A stretch of 64,000 nucleotides of DNA from JBDOQU01 sp039839375 (GCF_039839375.1 NZ_JBDOQU010000019.1:1-64000); one strand, 5' to 3'. Positions 1 through 9,003 are shown, counted from the stretch's first letter. Translations and numbers: made by a program. The notes: generated by a model from the sequence alone, not told the origin.

Positions 1-34
1 GACGTTACACCCCGGCGAAAGCCGGGGCCCATGC
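1..34. repeat. REP-like GC-rich hairpin with GAAA loop
   Basis: A perfect stem CCCCGGC / GCCGGGG (10-16 with 21-27) closed by a GAAA tetraloop and followed by GCCCATGC lies just upstream of the tRNA. From general knowledge, this type of intergenic palindrome is dispersed in many copies in alphaproteobacterial genomes. It could also be the terminator of a gene left of the window, but no T-tract follows. Confidence 0.5.
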
Positions 35-46
35 CAAGAGCACCAA

Positions 47-123
<77 letters not shown>

Positions 124-129
124 AATTCC

Positions 130-166
130 AAGCCCGTTAGATCAACGATCTAGCGGGCTTTCGCTT
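130..166 (+). terminator. hairpin terminator after tRNA-fMet, shared with DUF502 end
   Basis: A 14-bp stem (130-143 with 147-160) with a three-base AAC loop is followed by TCGCTT, a weak T-rich tail. It ends the tRNA transcript. The stop codon of the leftward DUF502 gene (142-144) falls inside the hairpin, so the same structure may serve the opposite strand, where the arm ends in AAGCCC/GGGCTT. Confidence 0.7.
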
Positions 167-807
167 GTCCGGATGCCCTGTTCGTCGGAATCTGGCGCCG
201 GGCCAGCCGGCTGTATCTCATGCGCCAGCCCGGCTTTCTCGAGCAAATCTATCGAGCCGACGCCGAGCCGGGTGATGCAGGCCATGGCGGCCGAGACGGG
301 CACGTCGAGCGGGCGAATCCGGTCTTCGGGGAGATAGCCGGCGGCTGGGGTCGGCGCGCTCGGGACGAAGACGGTCGCGAGGCCGTTCGGGTGGCGTTCG
401 ATCACGAAGCTCAGCACCCAGGCATCCTCGATCGAGGCCAGCGCGACGGACAGGCCCGAATTCGTCTCCAGACCCACCATGCTGGCCATCACGGTACGGA
501 GGAACATGAAACCGGGGATGCGCCGCAGGACCGCGTATTCGAGCCGATGGCCGACGGCGTGGCCGGCCTTCGTCCCCGCGATCAGGCCGGCCAGGAAGCA
601 GAGCGCGATGAGCGCCGCGATCGCCAGCAACTCGATGATCGCGATCCCCGCGACGGTGTCGCTCGGCGCCAGCCGCGTGAAGGGCCGGAGGATGCGCATG
701 GCGAACTGCGCCGCCTCGCGGAGGATGAGCGCCGCGAGCACGACCGGCACAAGGAACAGGACGCCGCCCACGAGGGTCGTCCGGACGAATGAGACAACCG
801 CCTGCAT
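142..807 (-). CDS. DUF502 family inner-membrane protein
   Basis: A 221-residue membrane protein of the DUF502 family, whose function is not established. The N-terminus (about residues 1-32) holds a hydrophobic segment with the family's typical TTLVGGVLFLVP start. A second membrane segment lies near residues 50-80, followed by the conserved R-R-I-P-G central motif, a soluble FVPSAPTPAAG-type stretch and a P-E-D-R-I-R-P-L-D segment. The polar C-terminal tail (after about 200) looks poorly conserved and runs into the tRNA terminator. A good ribosome-binding site (GGGGAGG) stands upstream of the ATG at 807. It is the last gene of a leftward run of envelope genes. Confidence 0.85.
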   Translation of the reverse strand: MQAVVSFVRTTLVGGVLFLVPVVLAALILREAAQFAMRILRPFTRLAPSDTVAGIAIIELLAIAALIALCFLAGLIAGTKAGHAVGHRLEYAVLRRIPGFMFLRTVMASMVGLETNSGLSVALASIEDAWVLSFVIERHPNGLATVFVPSAPTPAAGYLPEDRIRPLDVPVSAAMACITRLGVGSIDLLEKAGLAHEIQPAGPAPDSDEQGIRTSESPLDR

Positions 808-856
808 CGTGACCTCCCCGTGGGGCAGGTTCCTCTAGAAGCCTGTCCGAAAGAAT

Positions 857-1774
857 CTATTCCTCGACCGCCTCCCAGCTTTCGTCGAAACGAACCTCCT
901 GGATCGCGGCGGCAAGGAGCGCGGTTTCCGGCCCCAGATCCTTCTCCCACACCGTCCCGTGATGGCTGACCAGGAAGGTCGTCACGCCGGTCTCGCCATA
1001 GCGCGCCGGCACCGCCAGAAGCCCGAAGCCCGCGATCATGTTGCCGTTGATGACGTAGTCGTAGCGCCCGCCCGGCACGCCGTCCGCCTGCCGGGTGAGG
1101 ATCCGGAACGCGTAGCCGTGGAACGGCTCCTCCCGCGCCCGGGCCGATGGATCCGCGCCGAGTTCGGCCACATAGGGGCCGAACGGGCTCTGATCGGCGG
1201 GATCCTCGCCCGGCCAATACAAGCCGTCCCGCAGGCCGGGGCTGCTGAGGATCTGCTGGGCGTATTCCAGAACCCTGTCACCATCGCGATCCTCCGCCGC
1301 ATAGACGGCCTGGGCGCCGATGAACCGCCGCGCGACCTCGATCGCCTGCAACTCGTTGGCGCCGATCCGACGGATCCGGATTTCCTCGATCCCGGCTCCG
1401 GTGTCGAAACTCCATTTCCCGCCCCGGCGGATGAGCGGGATCGGCGATGGCCAGTCCCGCGGTCCGAGGACCAGGATCATGGCGTCCTCGCCATCGGGTT
1501 CGAGCGACATCTGCTCGGCGGCGGCATCGGCGAGCACGGCCATGTTCGCCCGCAGGCCCTCGGGATCGTCGGCGACGAGCGCATCGCGATGGGCGCTGCC
1601 GAGCACCGCGAAGAGCCGGTCAAGATCGCCCGATCGGAATGTCTCGACCAGAGCCGACGCGGCAGCATCGGGGGTCTCGAAACTTTCCTGTGCGATCGAC
1701 GGCATTGCCGTCAACGCCGCAAATGCTACCGCGATGCAGGATGACCATCGCGGGAACCTGAACGTCCGTCTCAT
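857..1774 (-). CDS. DUF2950 family exported protein
   Basis: A 305-residue protein with a Sec signal peptide (cleavage near residue 28, after PSIAQ). The mature part has the DUF2950 hallmarks: an early F-x-T-P-x-x-A-x-x-x-L-V segment, a G-x-W-x-F-D-T-G segment around residue 135, and a C-terminal H-G-Y-x-F-R-I-L ... G-x-Y-x-x-x-I-N-G-N ... FLVSHHGTVWEKDLG stretch. Family function is unknown; exported location is inferred. A GGAGGA site sits about 7 bases before the ATG. It lies 24 bases downstream of the DUF3300 gene; DUF2950 and DUF3300 genes are commonly neighbours, which supports both calls and a shared transcript. Confidence 0.88.
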   Translation of the reverse strand: MRRTFRFPRWSSCIAVAFAALTAMPSIAQESFETPDAAASALVETFRSGDLDRLFAVLGSAHRDALVADDPEGLRANMAVLADAAAEQMSLEPDGEDAMILVLGPRDWPSPIPLIRRGGKWSFDTGAGIEEIRIRRIGANELQAIEVARRFIGAQAVYAAEDRDGDRVLEYAQQILSSPGLRDGLYWPGEDPADQSPFGPYVAELGADPSARAREEPFHGYAFRILTRQADGVPGGRYDYVINGNMIAGFGLLAVPARYGETGVTTFLVSHHGTVWEKDLGPETALLAAAIQEVRFDESWEAVEE

Positions 1775-1798
1775 CTGAGTTCCTCCTTCTCCACGACT

Positions 1799-3070
1799 CT
1801 AGCGGCGGCCGCGCCCACGAACCGCATGGCCGCCGCGCGCCGAATGGCTTTGCGCCACGCGCCCGACATCCGGGTTGCCCATGGGACCCATGGAACGGTG
1901 CACCGATGCGTCGGCCCGCCGCTCCCGCTGCGGTGCGGCTGCGCGCCGGTCCGGCGCCTGTCGGCGCTGATCCACGGCCTGATGACCGCGCGCGGACTGC
2001 TGGACGGCCTCGCGGCGCTCGGTCGGCCGGCCGATATGTTGCTGGCGCTGGGGCGCGGCGTTGCCGATCCGGCCGTCGTCGGCGCGCTGACCGACACCGT
2101 CCCATGTCCTCTCCATCCGGATCGGGGACTGATTATTAACGGCACGGACGGGCGCCAGCCCATGGGCCCGCTGGTCCAGGGACCGGCGCTGTGCGTCGGA
2201 GAGCTGGGGCCGGTCCCGTTCCGCGCGCCAGGAAACCCGCCCGTCGTCGCCGACGCGGCCGCGCAGATTGTCCACGTCGCGCCGCTCGCCATCGAAGCTG
2301 TTGTTGATCCGTTCGACGCGGTTGCGATCGATGTCGATATCGTTCAGGTCGATATCGGCCCGATCGATGTCGATATCGATATCGTCGTCGTCCCAGTCGA
2401 GCGCGAACCCGATCGCCGAACCGAAGAACAGCCCCGTGAAGAACGGCGCGGCCGGGTTCCAGTAGACCGGCTGGGGCGCTCCGTAGATGACGGGCGGCGC
2501 GGTGGAGTACTGGTTGATAATGACGGGTGCGGGGTCGTAGCTCGGCACGGCGATCACCTCCGGGTCCGCCGGCTGGACGATGATCGTGTCGCCCTGGTCG
2601 ACCACCACCGTCGTATCGGAGGTCTCCAGATAGCCGGCGTCGAAGGCCTCCTGCCGCAGGGTCTGGATCGTGTCGAACACCGCCTGCGGATCGGCCAGCA
2701 CTGCCTCTCCCAGCTCGACCGTTCCGGCAAGATCCTCATTCATCTGCGTGACCACGTCGGGGTAGTTGAGCAGCGCGATGGTCGACGGGTCCCAGGCCGG
2801 ATCCGGTTCGAGGGTCAGATCCGATTGCCGCGCATCGAGAAGGCGCGCCGCCTGCACGATTTCCGCCGGAAAGGTGCTCGCCGGCAGGATCAGGGCCAGA
2901 AGGTCGTCGGGATAGAAGGCGACCGGGGCGACCAGCGTGCGGAGGTCTTGGGCCAGCGCGCTGTCGGCCGCCGGATCCGCCGTCTGGCCGTGCGCCGCCG
3001 AACTCCATGCCGGCGTCATCGCGAGCAACGCCGCAACGGTCAGCCAAATGCAGCAACGATCGGGTCTCAT
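1799..3070 (-). CDS. DUF3300 family exported protein
   Basis: A 423-residue exported protein with a signal peptide ending near residue 29. Residues about 40-200 match the DUF3300 core: L-x-x-L-V-A-P-V-A-F-Y-P-D-D-L-L-A-L-I-L and W-D-P-S-T-I-A-L-L-N-Y-P-D-V motifs, then a Pro-rich VPSYDP segment. A W-x-x-D-rich low-complexity stretch (around 225-260) alternates Asp and Ile, encoded by repeated GATATC units near 2330-2390. The remaining C-terminus is Arg/Gln-rich and probably disordered. Function of the family is unknown. The ATG at 3070 has a GGAGG site; the MscS gene is 32 bases upstream. Confidence 0.9.
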   Translation of the reverse strand: MRPDRCCIWLTVAALLAMTPAWSSAAHGQTADPAADSALAQDLRTLVAPVAFYPDDLLALILPASTFPAEIVQAARLLDARQSDLTLEPDPAWDPSTIALLNYPDVVTQMNEDLAGTVELGEAVLADPQAVFDTIQTLRQEAFDAGYLETSDTTVVVDQGDTIIVQPADPEVIAVPSYDPAPVIINQYSTAPPVIYGAPQPVYWNPAAPFFTGLFFGSAIGFALDWDDDDIDIDIDRADIDLNDIDIDRNRVERINNSFDGERRDVDNLRGRVGDDGRVSWRAERDRPQLSDAQRRSLDQRAHGLAPVRAVNNQSPIRMERTWDGVGQRADDGRIGNAAPQRQQHIGRPTERREAVQQSARGHQAVDQRRQAPDRRAAAPQRERRADASVHRSMGPMGNPDVGRVAQSHSARGGHAVRGRGRR

Positions 3071-3102
3071 CTGTGCCTCCTCACGATGCTTGGTCTGCTC
3101 CC

Positions 3103-5406
3103 TCAGGGCATGTCGGTCTTTTTCTGTTCGCCCTCTTTGATCGCTCCGGACGCGGCCGCCCCGACAACCTGGCTCAGCGCATCCTGTCCTTCGACCTTGA
3201 CCACGACGCCCTGGCCGACCAGGTCGATGTCATGGTCGTTGAACGCCTGGATCAGGCGGCTGTAGGCCTCGCGGCGAATGACGAACTGCTGGCCGGGTTT
3301 GGCGATGTACTTGATGCCGACGATCAGCGCGTTGTCCTCCACCCGGCGCACGCCCTGGGACTTCAGCGGCTGGATGAAGGACGGGCCAAGCTCCGGATCG
3401 GCGGAAAGTTCTTTGCCGATATCCTTGACCAGCTTCTTCACCAGCGCGAGATCAGTTTCCGGTGAAACCCGGAATTCCAGCCTGACCAGCGCCCAGTCGC
3501 GCGTGTAGTTGGTCAGCGCGGGAATCTGCCCGAAGGGCAGCGTATGCACCGCGCCGCGATGGTGGCGCAGCCTCAGGGACCGTAGCGAGATTCCCTCGAC
3601 CGTCCCGCGTAGCGAGCCAACCTCGACATAGTCGCCGATATGGAACGCGTCTTCGAGCAGGAAGAACACGCCGGCCAGGATGTTGGCGATCGTCGATTGC
3701 GCGCCGAGCCCGATCGCAAGCCCCACGACCCCGGCCCCGGCGAGGAGCGGCCCGATCTCGATGCCGAGCGACGACAGCATGACCATCGCCACGACGATGA
3801 TCATGACGACCAGCAGGAACTTGCGCAGCAGGGGAAGAAGCGTCGCCAGCCGATGGGCGCGGATTTCGTCATCCCTCTGGCTGGCGCGGTCCAGCGTGCG
3901 GTCGATCCAATGGACGATCAGCGCCCAGCCGACATAGGCCAGCAGCAGCACGATGCCGATCTGGAACAGGGCGCGCACCGCAATGCCGGCGAAGCCTTCA
4001 TGCTGCGACGGATCATAGCCCCAGAGCCGCGCTGTTAGAATCACGGCGAGGAAGATCAGCACCACCCACACCGCGCGCATCAGCCGGTTGACATGGCCTG
4101 CCGCGCCGGGATCGGCGGGCGCGGCCGAGGCCGTCGGCAGGGGGTCGCCGTACTCGTCCATCGCGGGCGGCTGGTCCGCGGCGGCCGGCCCGGCGGAACT
4201 CCCCTCGTAGAACCGGACGATCGGGCTCTGGATCAGCAACGCCAGGATCGGCACGGCGACGACGATCAGCAGGCTCGTCAGCGCCCGTACTCCGGTCTCC
4301 GGCTGCTGGCGGATCGCGGCGTCGGCGACGACCACCCAGAGGCCGCACAGATAGGCGGTCGCCATGACCGGCCAGGCCCCGAGAATCGGCGCATCCCGCA
4401 GGTCGAGCCTCAGCCGGTCGGCGATCGCCGTCGTGATCGCGTGGCGGTGGCGCCAGATAAGCGTCAGGAGATAGGCGAACGGGATGACGCTCAAAGGCAG
4501 CGCCAGCGCGATCGTGGCGTCGGGCGCCATGCCGAGCGTGGCGAAGAGCCGGACGATCGTCGCGACGACCACCGTCAAAAGGACGACGGTGACGATGGTC
4601 CGGTGCAGGGCGCGGGCAGGGGCGTCCGCGATGGGAATGAGCCGCAGGTCCGGCTGTCGCGGGTCGCAGAGAAAGGTGGCGGCCCGTTCGACAACGAGTA
4701 CGACGGTCGCGGCGTTCAGCACCAGGAACAGGATCGCCGGCGCCGCCGGGTGGGGCGGCCGCATCAGCGCATAGGCGATCAGGGCGCCGGCCAGGAAGGC
4801 AGCGATCTCGATCAAGTCGAGGATCAGGCGCAAGCCTTGATACGATAGTTTCTGCGCGCGACGCATGTCCGGCCGCACCGCCAGCCGCCGCCGGCGCGCG
4901 GCGAAGATTCGCCGGACGAGCAGCATGACCACGGTCCCGACGCCGAGGATGAGGGCGAGCCCCAGGATCAGGCGGCGCGGGCTGACCGGCGCGTCTTGCC
5001 CGTGCGGCCGGGCGAAGGCATCGGCCATGGCCGTGGGCAAGCCCGGATAGGCGGCGGCGATCCATTCAAGCCGCCGGCCGTAGAACGCCAGCGGCATCTC
5101 CGCCGGCGGCGCGGCGGACCGCCGGTCGATCTCGGCCAGAAGACGGTCGCGCAGCGCGTCGCGGACCGCCTGATCGTCCATGACGGCCAGCGTCGCGTCG
5201 AGCTGCTCCGGCGTCATGCCCTGCGGAAATGCCTGAAGCAGCGCGTCGACCCGACCATCGGTCTGGCCATCGGGCGGCGGGGCCGCGACATCGGCGTCGG
5301 CCGCCTCTGCCGAACCGACGCCCAGCAGCAGGACGAGGCCCAGCAGCGCCGCGCGGCCGCCCGCCTGCCATCTTGCCGGCCATCTCGCCCTCGACGCATC
5401 GTTCAT
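3103..5406 (-). CDS. large MscS-family mechanosensitive channel
   Basis: A 767-residue protein, far longer than E. coli MscS (286), so of the multi-helix YbdG/YnaI/MscK-like class. It has a signal-like N-terminus (residues 15-36), a periplasmic stretch, then about ten hydrophobic segments from residue 150 to 580. The conserved MscS core is at about 540-740: the pore-lining helix is Gly/Ala rich (GPLLAGAGVVGLAIGLGAQ), followed by FFLLEDAFHIGDYVEVG and the R-x-x-x-L-R-x-x-x-G-A-V-H-T-L-P-F-G-Q-I segment of the beta domain. Family role: release of solutes during hypo-osmotic shock. Start and upstream stop overlap as ATGA, implying translational coupling with the gene at 5403-5759. Confidence 0.9.
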   Translation of the reverse strand: MNDASRARWPARWQAGGRAALLGLVLLLGVGSAEAADADVAAPPPDGQTDGRVDALLQAFPQGMTPEQLDATLAVMDDQAVRDALRDRLLAEIDRRSAAPPAEMPLAFYGRRLEWIAAAYPGLPTAMADAFARPHGQDAPVSPRRLILGLALILGVGTVVMLLVRRIFAARRRRLAVRPDMRRAQKLSYQGLRLILDLIEIAAFLAGALIAYALMRPPHPAAPAILFLVLNAATVVLVVERAATFLCDPRQPDLRLIPIADAPARALHRTIVTVVLLTVVVATIVRLFATLGMAPDATIALALPLSVIPFAYLLTLIWRHRHAITTAIADRLRLDLRDAPILGAWPVMATAYLCGLWVVVADAAIRQQPETGVRALTSLLIVVAVPILALLIQSPIVRFYEGSSAGPAAADQPPAMDEYGDPLPTASAAPADPGAAGHVNRLMRAVWVVLIFLAVILTARLWGYDPSQHEGFAGIAVRALFQIGIVLLLAYVGWALIVHWIDRTLDRASQRDDEIRAHRLATLLPLLRKFLLVVMIIVVAMVMLSSLGIEIGPLLAGAGVVGLAIGLGAQSTIANILAGVFFLLEDAFHIGDYVEVGSLRGTVEGISLRSLRLRHHRGAVHTLPFGQIPALTNYTRDWALVRLEFRVSPETDLALVKKLVKDIGKELSADPELGPSFIQPLKSQGVRRVEDNALIVGIKYIAKPGQQFVIRREAYSRLIQAFNDHDIDLVGQGVVVKVEGQDALSQVVGAAASGAIKEGEQKKTDMP

Positions 5407-5759
5407 CCGGCGATGCCCCAGGTGCCGTCCGGCCGCTGGCAGAACCGAAGGTCGAACAGTGCGACCCGATCGCGCCGTTTGATCTGGAAGTCGACCCGGC
5501 CGCAGGACGTGTCGCCCTCGGTGTAGGTCTCCAGGAGCGTGGATTGCCCCGAAATTCCGGTTTCGGGATTCTGCCAGGAATCCACCGCGCCGACCTCGCC
5601 GGCCTGGAGCACGGAATGGATCGATTGCTCCAGCAATCCCCTGTCTGCGTCGCTGAGCTCAATACCGGCCCCGGCGGCGCTGAATCCCATCTGGCCATGG
5701 GCGGCGCCGGCCGCCGCCACGATCATGGACGATATCAGGAGGGTCTTGAGGGCTTTCAT
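5403..5759 (-). CDS. small exported protein, surface-antigen-type C-terminal domain
   Basis: About 118 residues with a signal peptide (MKALKTLLISSMIVAAAGAA, cut after AHG). The mature part L-S-D-A-D-R-x-x-L-x-x-S-I ... W-x-N-P-E-T-G-x-S-G ... T-Y-T-E-G-D-x-S-C-G-R ... C-Q-R-P-D-G-T-W-G-I resembles the C-terminal domain of RT0821/Lpp0805-type 17-kDa surface antigens, but the glycine-zipper part is missing. Two Cys residues could form a disulfide. I chose the ATG at 5759 (GGGGATTACG before it) over the one at 5771. Function unknown; outer-membrane-linked role is an inference. Confidence 0.65.
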   Translation of the reverse strand: MKALKTLLISSMIVAAAGAAHGQMGFSAAGAGIELSDADRGLLEQSIHSVLQAGEVGAVDSWQNPETGISGQSTLLETYTEGDTSCGRVDFQIKRRDRVALFDLRFCQRPDGTWGIAG

Positions 5760-5779
5760 CGTAATCCCCATTCGGTTGT

Positions 5780-7047
5780 CTAGCCTGGATTACCGGCCGC
5801 GATGGGCCGTGGGTCATGCGTGGGCGCGGGCAGGGGCGGCTCGACCTGCGGCGCCGCGTAGCCGGGCGGGGCCTTGGCCCAGGGGTAGCCATGGATGGCC
5901 ATGTCGTACCCGACCTGGAAAAGCTCACGCATATATTCGGTGTCGAACGGCTCCTCGGGCGGGGTCGTGAAACTTTCTGGCATATAAGCGAGGTTGAAGT
6001 CGATATCGTCGCGCTGCGCGGCCAGGTAGATTCGGTAGAGGTCGCCCACCCCTGGGTCTGGATCAGCGACGAAACCGTGCGTTCTAGAATGCTGAAGGTG
6101 CGCCGCTCGACCTGCGCCCAGTCCGGATCGAGCCGGGCGTTGCGGATGACGTAGAGGTGGCGTTCCCGTTCGATGCCTCTCTCGGCGTCGCGCGCATGTA
6201 TGTCGATCGATGGCGGGTACACGAACACCTGCGCGCTGGCGCCGCCATCGACATGCATCTCCTCGTATGTCCGGCCGTCGAGTTCGACATCGATCATCAC
6301 CGGCGGAAAGGCACCCGGGATCGCCGCCGAGGCGACCAGTATGTCCCGGACCAGATCGAGCGCCCCCGGATGGCCGCTCGCGGCAATCTTGCCGATATCC
6401 CAGATTACCGGCCGTCGCGCATCCAGGTTCGTGGTCCCGATCAGGAGAATCCGCCCCTTCGCATGCTCGGCGGCGATCTCATCGAGCATCGCCTGATCGA
6501 CATAGCGGGCGATCGTTCGCCGGAGCGGCGTGTTGTCGGCGATGGCGTCCTGGAACACGACCGCGAGATAGCCGCGCGGCTGAAGCACGTCCTTGGCGGA
6601 GATCGTGGTGTAGACCTCCTTGAGCTCATCGTCATAGGCGGGGCCGAGGAAGGCGAAGGGCGCGGTGAGCGCGCCCGTGCTGATGCCGGTGACGCCCTTG
6701 AACGTCGGCCGCGTACCCGCCGCCGTCCAGCCCACCAGCAGGCCAGCGCCGAAGGCGCCGTTCTCTCCACCGCCGGAGATCGCCAGGAAGTGCGCCGGGG
6801 GGAGCGCGTCCTGATGCTCCGTGCCGCCATACAGCGCCAGTTCGCGGTCATAGGCGTCTTCGGTCGCCTGGATGAAAGCCGCCGGATCGGCATTATCGCC
6901 CCAATAGCGGATGTCGGCCATGTCGGGAATGGTCGCCTTTTCCTCCTCGGCGGCGGGCACCGCGTTCAGGCGCGGCAGCGGATCGCCGCAACCGGCGAGG
7001 ATCAGAAGAATGGCCGGCACGATCAGGAATTTCCGATCGCCGCTCAT
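5780..7047 (-). pseudogene. patatin-like phospholipase lipoprotein, interrupted by one-base frameshift
   Basis: A patatin-family serine hydrolase. The N-terminus MSGDRKFLIV... ends in a lipobox (LAGC, Cys20), so it should be a lipoprotein. The oxyanion loop S-G-G-G-E-N-G-A-F-G-A-G is at residues 91-102, the nucleophile motif G-I-S-T-G puts Ser at about 123, and the catalytic Asp is in D-G-G at about 267. At about codon 333 the frame breaks in a run of four G (minus strand; 6049-6052). One more base there would restore the sequence to ...QTQG-V-GDLYRIYLAAQRDD, continuing to the stop at 5780. Without it the frame runs on as junk past 5780. This may be a true mutation, phase variation, or a sequencing error; both catalytic residues lie before the break. 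Confidence 0.8.
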
Positions 7048-7191
7048 CGGGGGAACAGGAACGTCACGATCGCGCGGATGCTCAGCCCCTCGGGGCCGCG
7101 TCGCGTCCTGTGCCGCGGCGCTTGCGCTGGCAAGGCTCAGGAGGATCGCTGCGCCGTACCAGATGCAACCCATCGACGTTCTCTTCTCCAT
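7044..7191 (-). other. possible broken small exported-protein ORF upstream of patatin gene
   Basis: Between the SYLF and patatin genes, a frame starting at 7191 encodes a convincing signal peptide (GCIWYGAAILLSLASASAAAQ). Another frame in the same stretch encodes GLSIRAIVTFLFPR and stops at 7044, overlapping the patatin ATG as ATGA. Removing one G from the G4 run at 7086-7089 would join the two into a protein of about 48 residues. I do not recognise a family. It may be a decayed gene, a second local indel error, or coincidence. Confidence 0.3.
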
Positions 7192-7214
7192 GCCGCCGCC
7201 GACGCCCTGGCTGG

Positions 7215-7787
7215 TCAGCTTGTCCAGTCGAGCTTGGTCACCTTGGAGCCCTCGAGCGTGGCGGCCGCCATAAGCCCTGCCTCGCCGAAGATGAAGGCAA
7301 GGATGTCGCTGTTGATGTTGGTGGTGTCGATCGCGCCGCCGGCTCCGACCTCGACGACCGCCGCCGACGCATCGACGCCGAACTCCAGCCCCGCGCGGTT
7401 TTCCAGCTTGTCGAGCGCGGCGTCGCTCATGAACATCAGGACTTCGGAGCGGCTCTGGGCGCCGGCCTGGAAGCCGAACGATCCGCCGCTCTTGTTGTAG
7501 TAGTCCACGATCTCGCCGTTCTGAATCAGGCAGCCATTGCCGCTCTCGCCGCCGATGACCAGACCTGCCTTCACGACGTTCGGGAACACAAGGACGCCCT
7601 CGGAATCCTCGGCGATGCTCCGGGCCTGCGGCGCTTCGGCATAGAGCTCGTTGAGCGCGCTCCGGCATTCGGTCTGCAAGGCGGCGGCGCGCTCGGCGTC
7701 CGTGCCGGTGTCGAGCGGGTTGCCGCCGGCGCATCCGAGCAGCGCGAGTGTGGAAGCCATGGCGAGGGTCCGGGATATGCTGATCAT
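7215..7787 (-). CDS. SYLF-domain (YSC84-related) lipoprotein
   Basis: A 190-residue protein with a lipobox (ALLGC, Cys about 19), so probably anchored to a membrane. Residues 35-190 form a SYLF/YSC84 lipid-binding domain: A-L-N-E-L-Y ... A-R-S-I-A-E-D-S-E-G-V-L-V-F-P-N-V-V-K-A-G-L-V-I-G-G-E-S-G-N-G, then Y-Y-N-K-S-G-G-S-F-G-F-Q-A-G-A-Q-S and a C-terminal D-x-N-S-D-I-L-A-F-I-F-G-E-x-G-L-M-A segment. SYLF domains bind phosphoinositides in eukaryotes; the bacterial role is not defined. The gene lies 37 bases downstream of the FGE-like gene. Confidence 0.9.
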   Translation of the reverse strand: MISISRTLAMASTLALLGCAGGNPLDTGTDAERAAALQTECRSALNELYAEAPQARSIAEDSEGVLVFPNVVKAGLVIGGESGNGCLIQNGEIVDYYNKSGGSFGFQAGAQSRSEVLMFMSDAALDKLENRAGLEFGVDASAAVVEVGAGGAIDTTNINSDILAFIFGEAGLMAAATLEGSKVTKLDWTS

Positions 7788-7824
7788 GACATCCTCCGTG
7801 TCTGGGTTCTTGCCGGATGTGAAT

Positions 7825-8817
7825 TCATTCGACGTCCATCGCTATCCGGAAGCCGATGTGGTTGGAGCCGACGCCGCGCTCCGCCGGCTGCCGCGCCGCC
7901 GGGCGATATCGCAGGCAGTAGGATGGCGCGCAGAGCCACGAGCCGCCCTTGACGACCCGCATCGCGCCGATATCCGGGCTGGCGAACCGGACGGCCAGCA
8001 TTTCCGGAGGACCTGAGGGATTTCTCTGCTCCGTGGAAGGGTGGCCCGGCACCCACCAGTCCGTCACGTATTCCCACACATTGCCCGCCATATCCGACAG
8101 CCCGTACCCGTTCGGCTGGAACGATCCCACGGGCGCGGTGCCGTGATGCCCGTCCTTGACCAGATCGACGGCGGGGAAAGGCCCCTGCCAGCTGTTGGCC
8201 TTCCACCCCTGCGACGGGTCGTATGTCTCTCCCCAGCTATAGGCCGCACCCTCCAGCCCGCCGCGGGCGGCGAATTCCCATTCAGCCTCCGTGGGCAGCC
8301 TGCCGCCGGCCCAGGCGGCATAGGCTTCGGCGTCCTCGGGCGAGACCTGGACGACGGGGTGATCCTCCAGCCCCTCGATCGTGCTGCCGGGACCGGACGG
8401 GTGACGCCAGTCGGCATCCGGCACGTAGCGCCACCAGCCGGTCATGTCGGACATGTCGACGGGCCCAGACGGCTGCGCGAATACCATGGAGCCGGGGACA
8501 AGCAGTTCCTCCGGCCAGGTCGGGTGCAGGGCGGGGTCGATGCTGCGCTCGGCGGTCGTGACGTAGCCGGTCGCCTCGACGAAAGCGGCGAACTGGGCGT
8601 TTGTCACTTCGGTGCGGCCGATCAGGAAGGGATCGACGGTGACGCGCCGCCTCGGCCCCTCCTCGGGATAGTGCTGCTCGGACCCCATGAGGAAGCTGCC
8701 GCCTTCTATAAGGACGAAGTCGATTTCATCCTGGGCTTCCAGGGGCGCCGTCCGGATTGCGGCCGCGACGACGAGGGCCGCGAGAGCGAGAGCCGCGAGG
8801 ATGATGGTTCGCTGCAT
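7825..8817 (-). CDS. secreted formylglycine-generating enzyme family protein (SUMF1 fold)
   Basis: A 330-residue protein with a clear signal peptide (first about 29 residues, ending LEAQ), then the FGE-sulfatase fold: F-V-L-I-E-G-G-S-F-L-M-G-S, R-R-R-V-T-V-D-P-F-L-I-G-R-T-E-V-T-N-A-Q-F, R-L-P-T-E-A-E-W-E-F-A-A-R-G-G, D-M-A-G-N-V-W-E-Y-V and a C-terminal G-G-S-W. The two cysteines that bind copper in true FGEs are both present in the expected C-x-x-x-x-C spacing (Cys296 and Cys301 in LCAPSYCLRYR), followed by the R-x-x-A-R core. It may therefore oxidise a Cys to formylglycine in a substrate, perhaps in the periplasm. No sulfatase lies in the window. Confidence 0.88.
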   Translation of the reverse strand: MQRTIILAALALAALVVAAAIRTAPLEAQDEIDFVLIEGGSFLMGSEQHYPEEGPRRRVTVDPFLIGRTEVTNAQFAAFVEATGYVTTAERSIDPALHPTWPEELLVPGSMVFAQPSGPVDMSDMTGWWRYVPDADWRHPSGPGSTIEGLEDHPVVQVSPEDAEAYAAWAGGRLPTEAEWEFAARGGLEGAAYSWGETYDPSQGWKANSWQGPFPAVDLVKDGHHGTAPVGSFQPNGYGLSDMAGNVWEYVTDWWVPGHPSTEQRNPSGPPEMLAVRFASPDIGAMRVVKGGSWLCAPSYCLRYRPAARQPAERGVGSNHIGFRIAMDVE

Positions 8818-9003
8818 ACCCGGACACTCCCAGTTGGCGTCGCTGGCCGGTTTCGGGCATCGACCGGGTCGAGTGAGCGATGCCAGACATCCCGGTGCGG
8901 GCCGTGGCGATCACGACGGGAATGGCAGGTGTCACCATTTCCTCATGCGTGTACTCTGCGACGCCCATGCTATCGCTGGCGAAACTCGATGACGGGAGGG
9001 GCG

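Noticed and set aside
828..832. GGAAC upstream of the DUF502 gene
   Set aside because: No [T/C][G/A]TT occurs at 16-17 bases and the site lies only about 20 bases from the ATG.
1826..3265. Rightward frame of about 479 codons over DUF3300
   Set aside because: Composition is Arg/Val/Asp-rich with no family features, and the opposite strand encodes a recognisable family with signal peptide.
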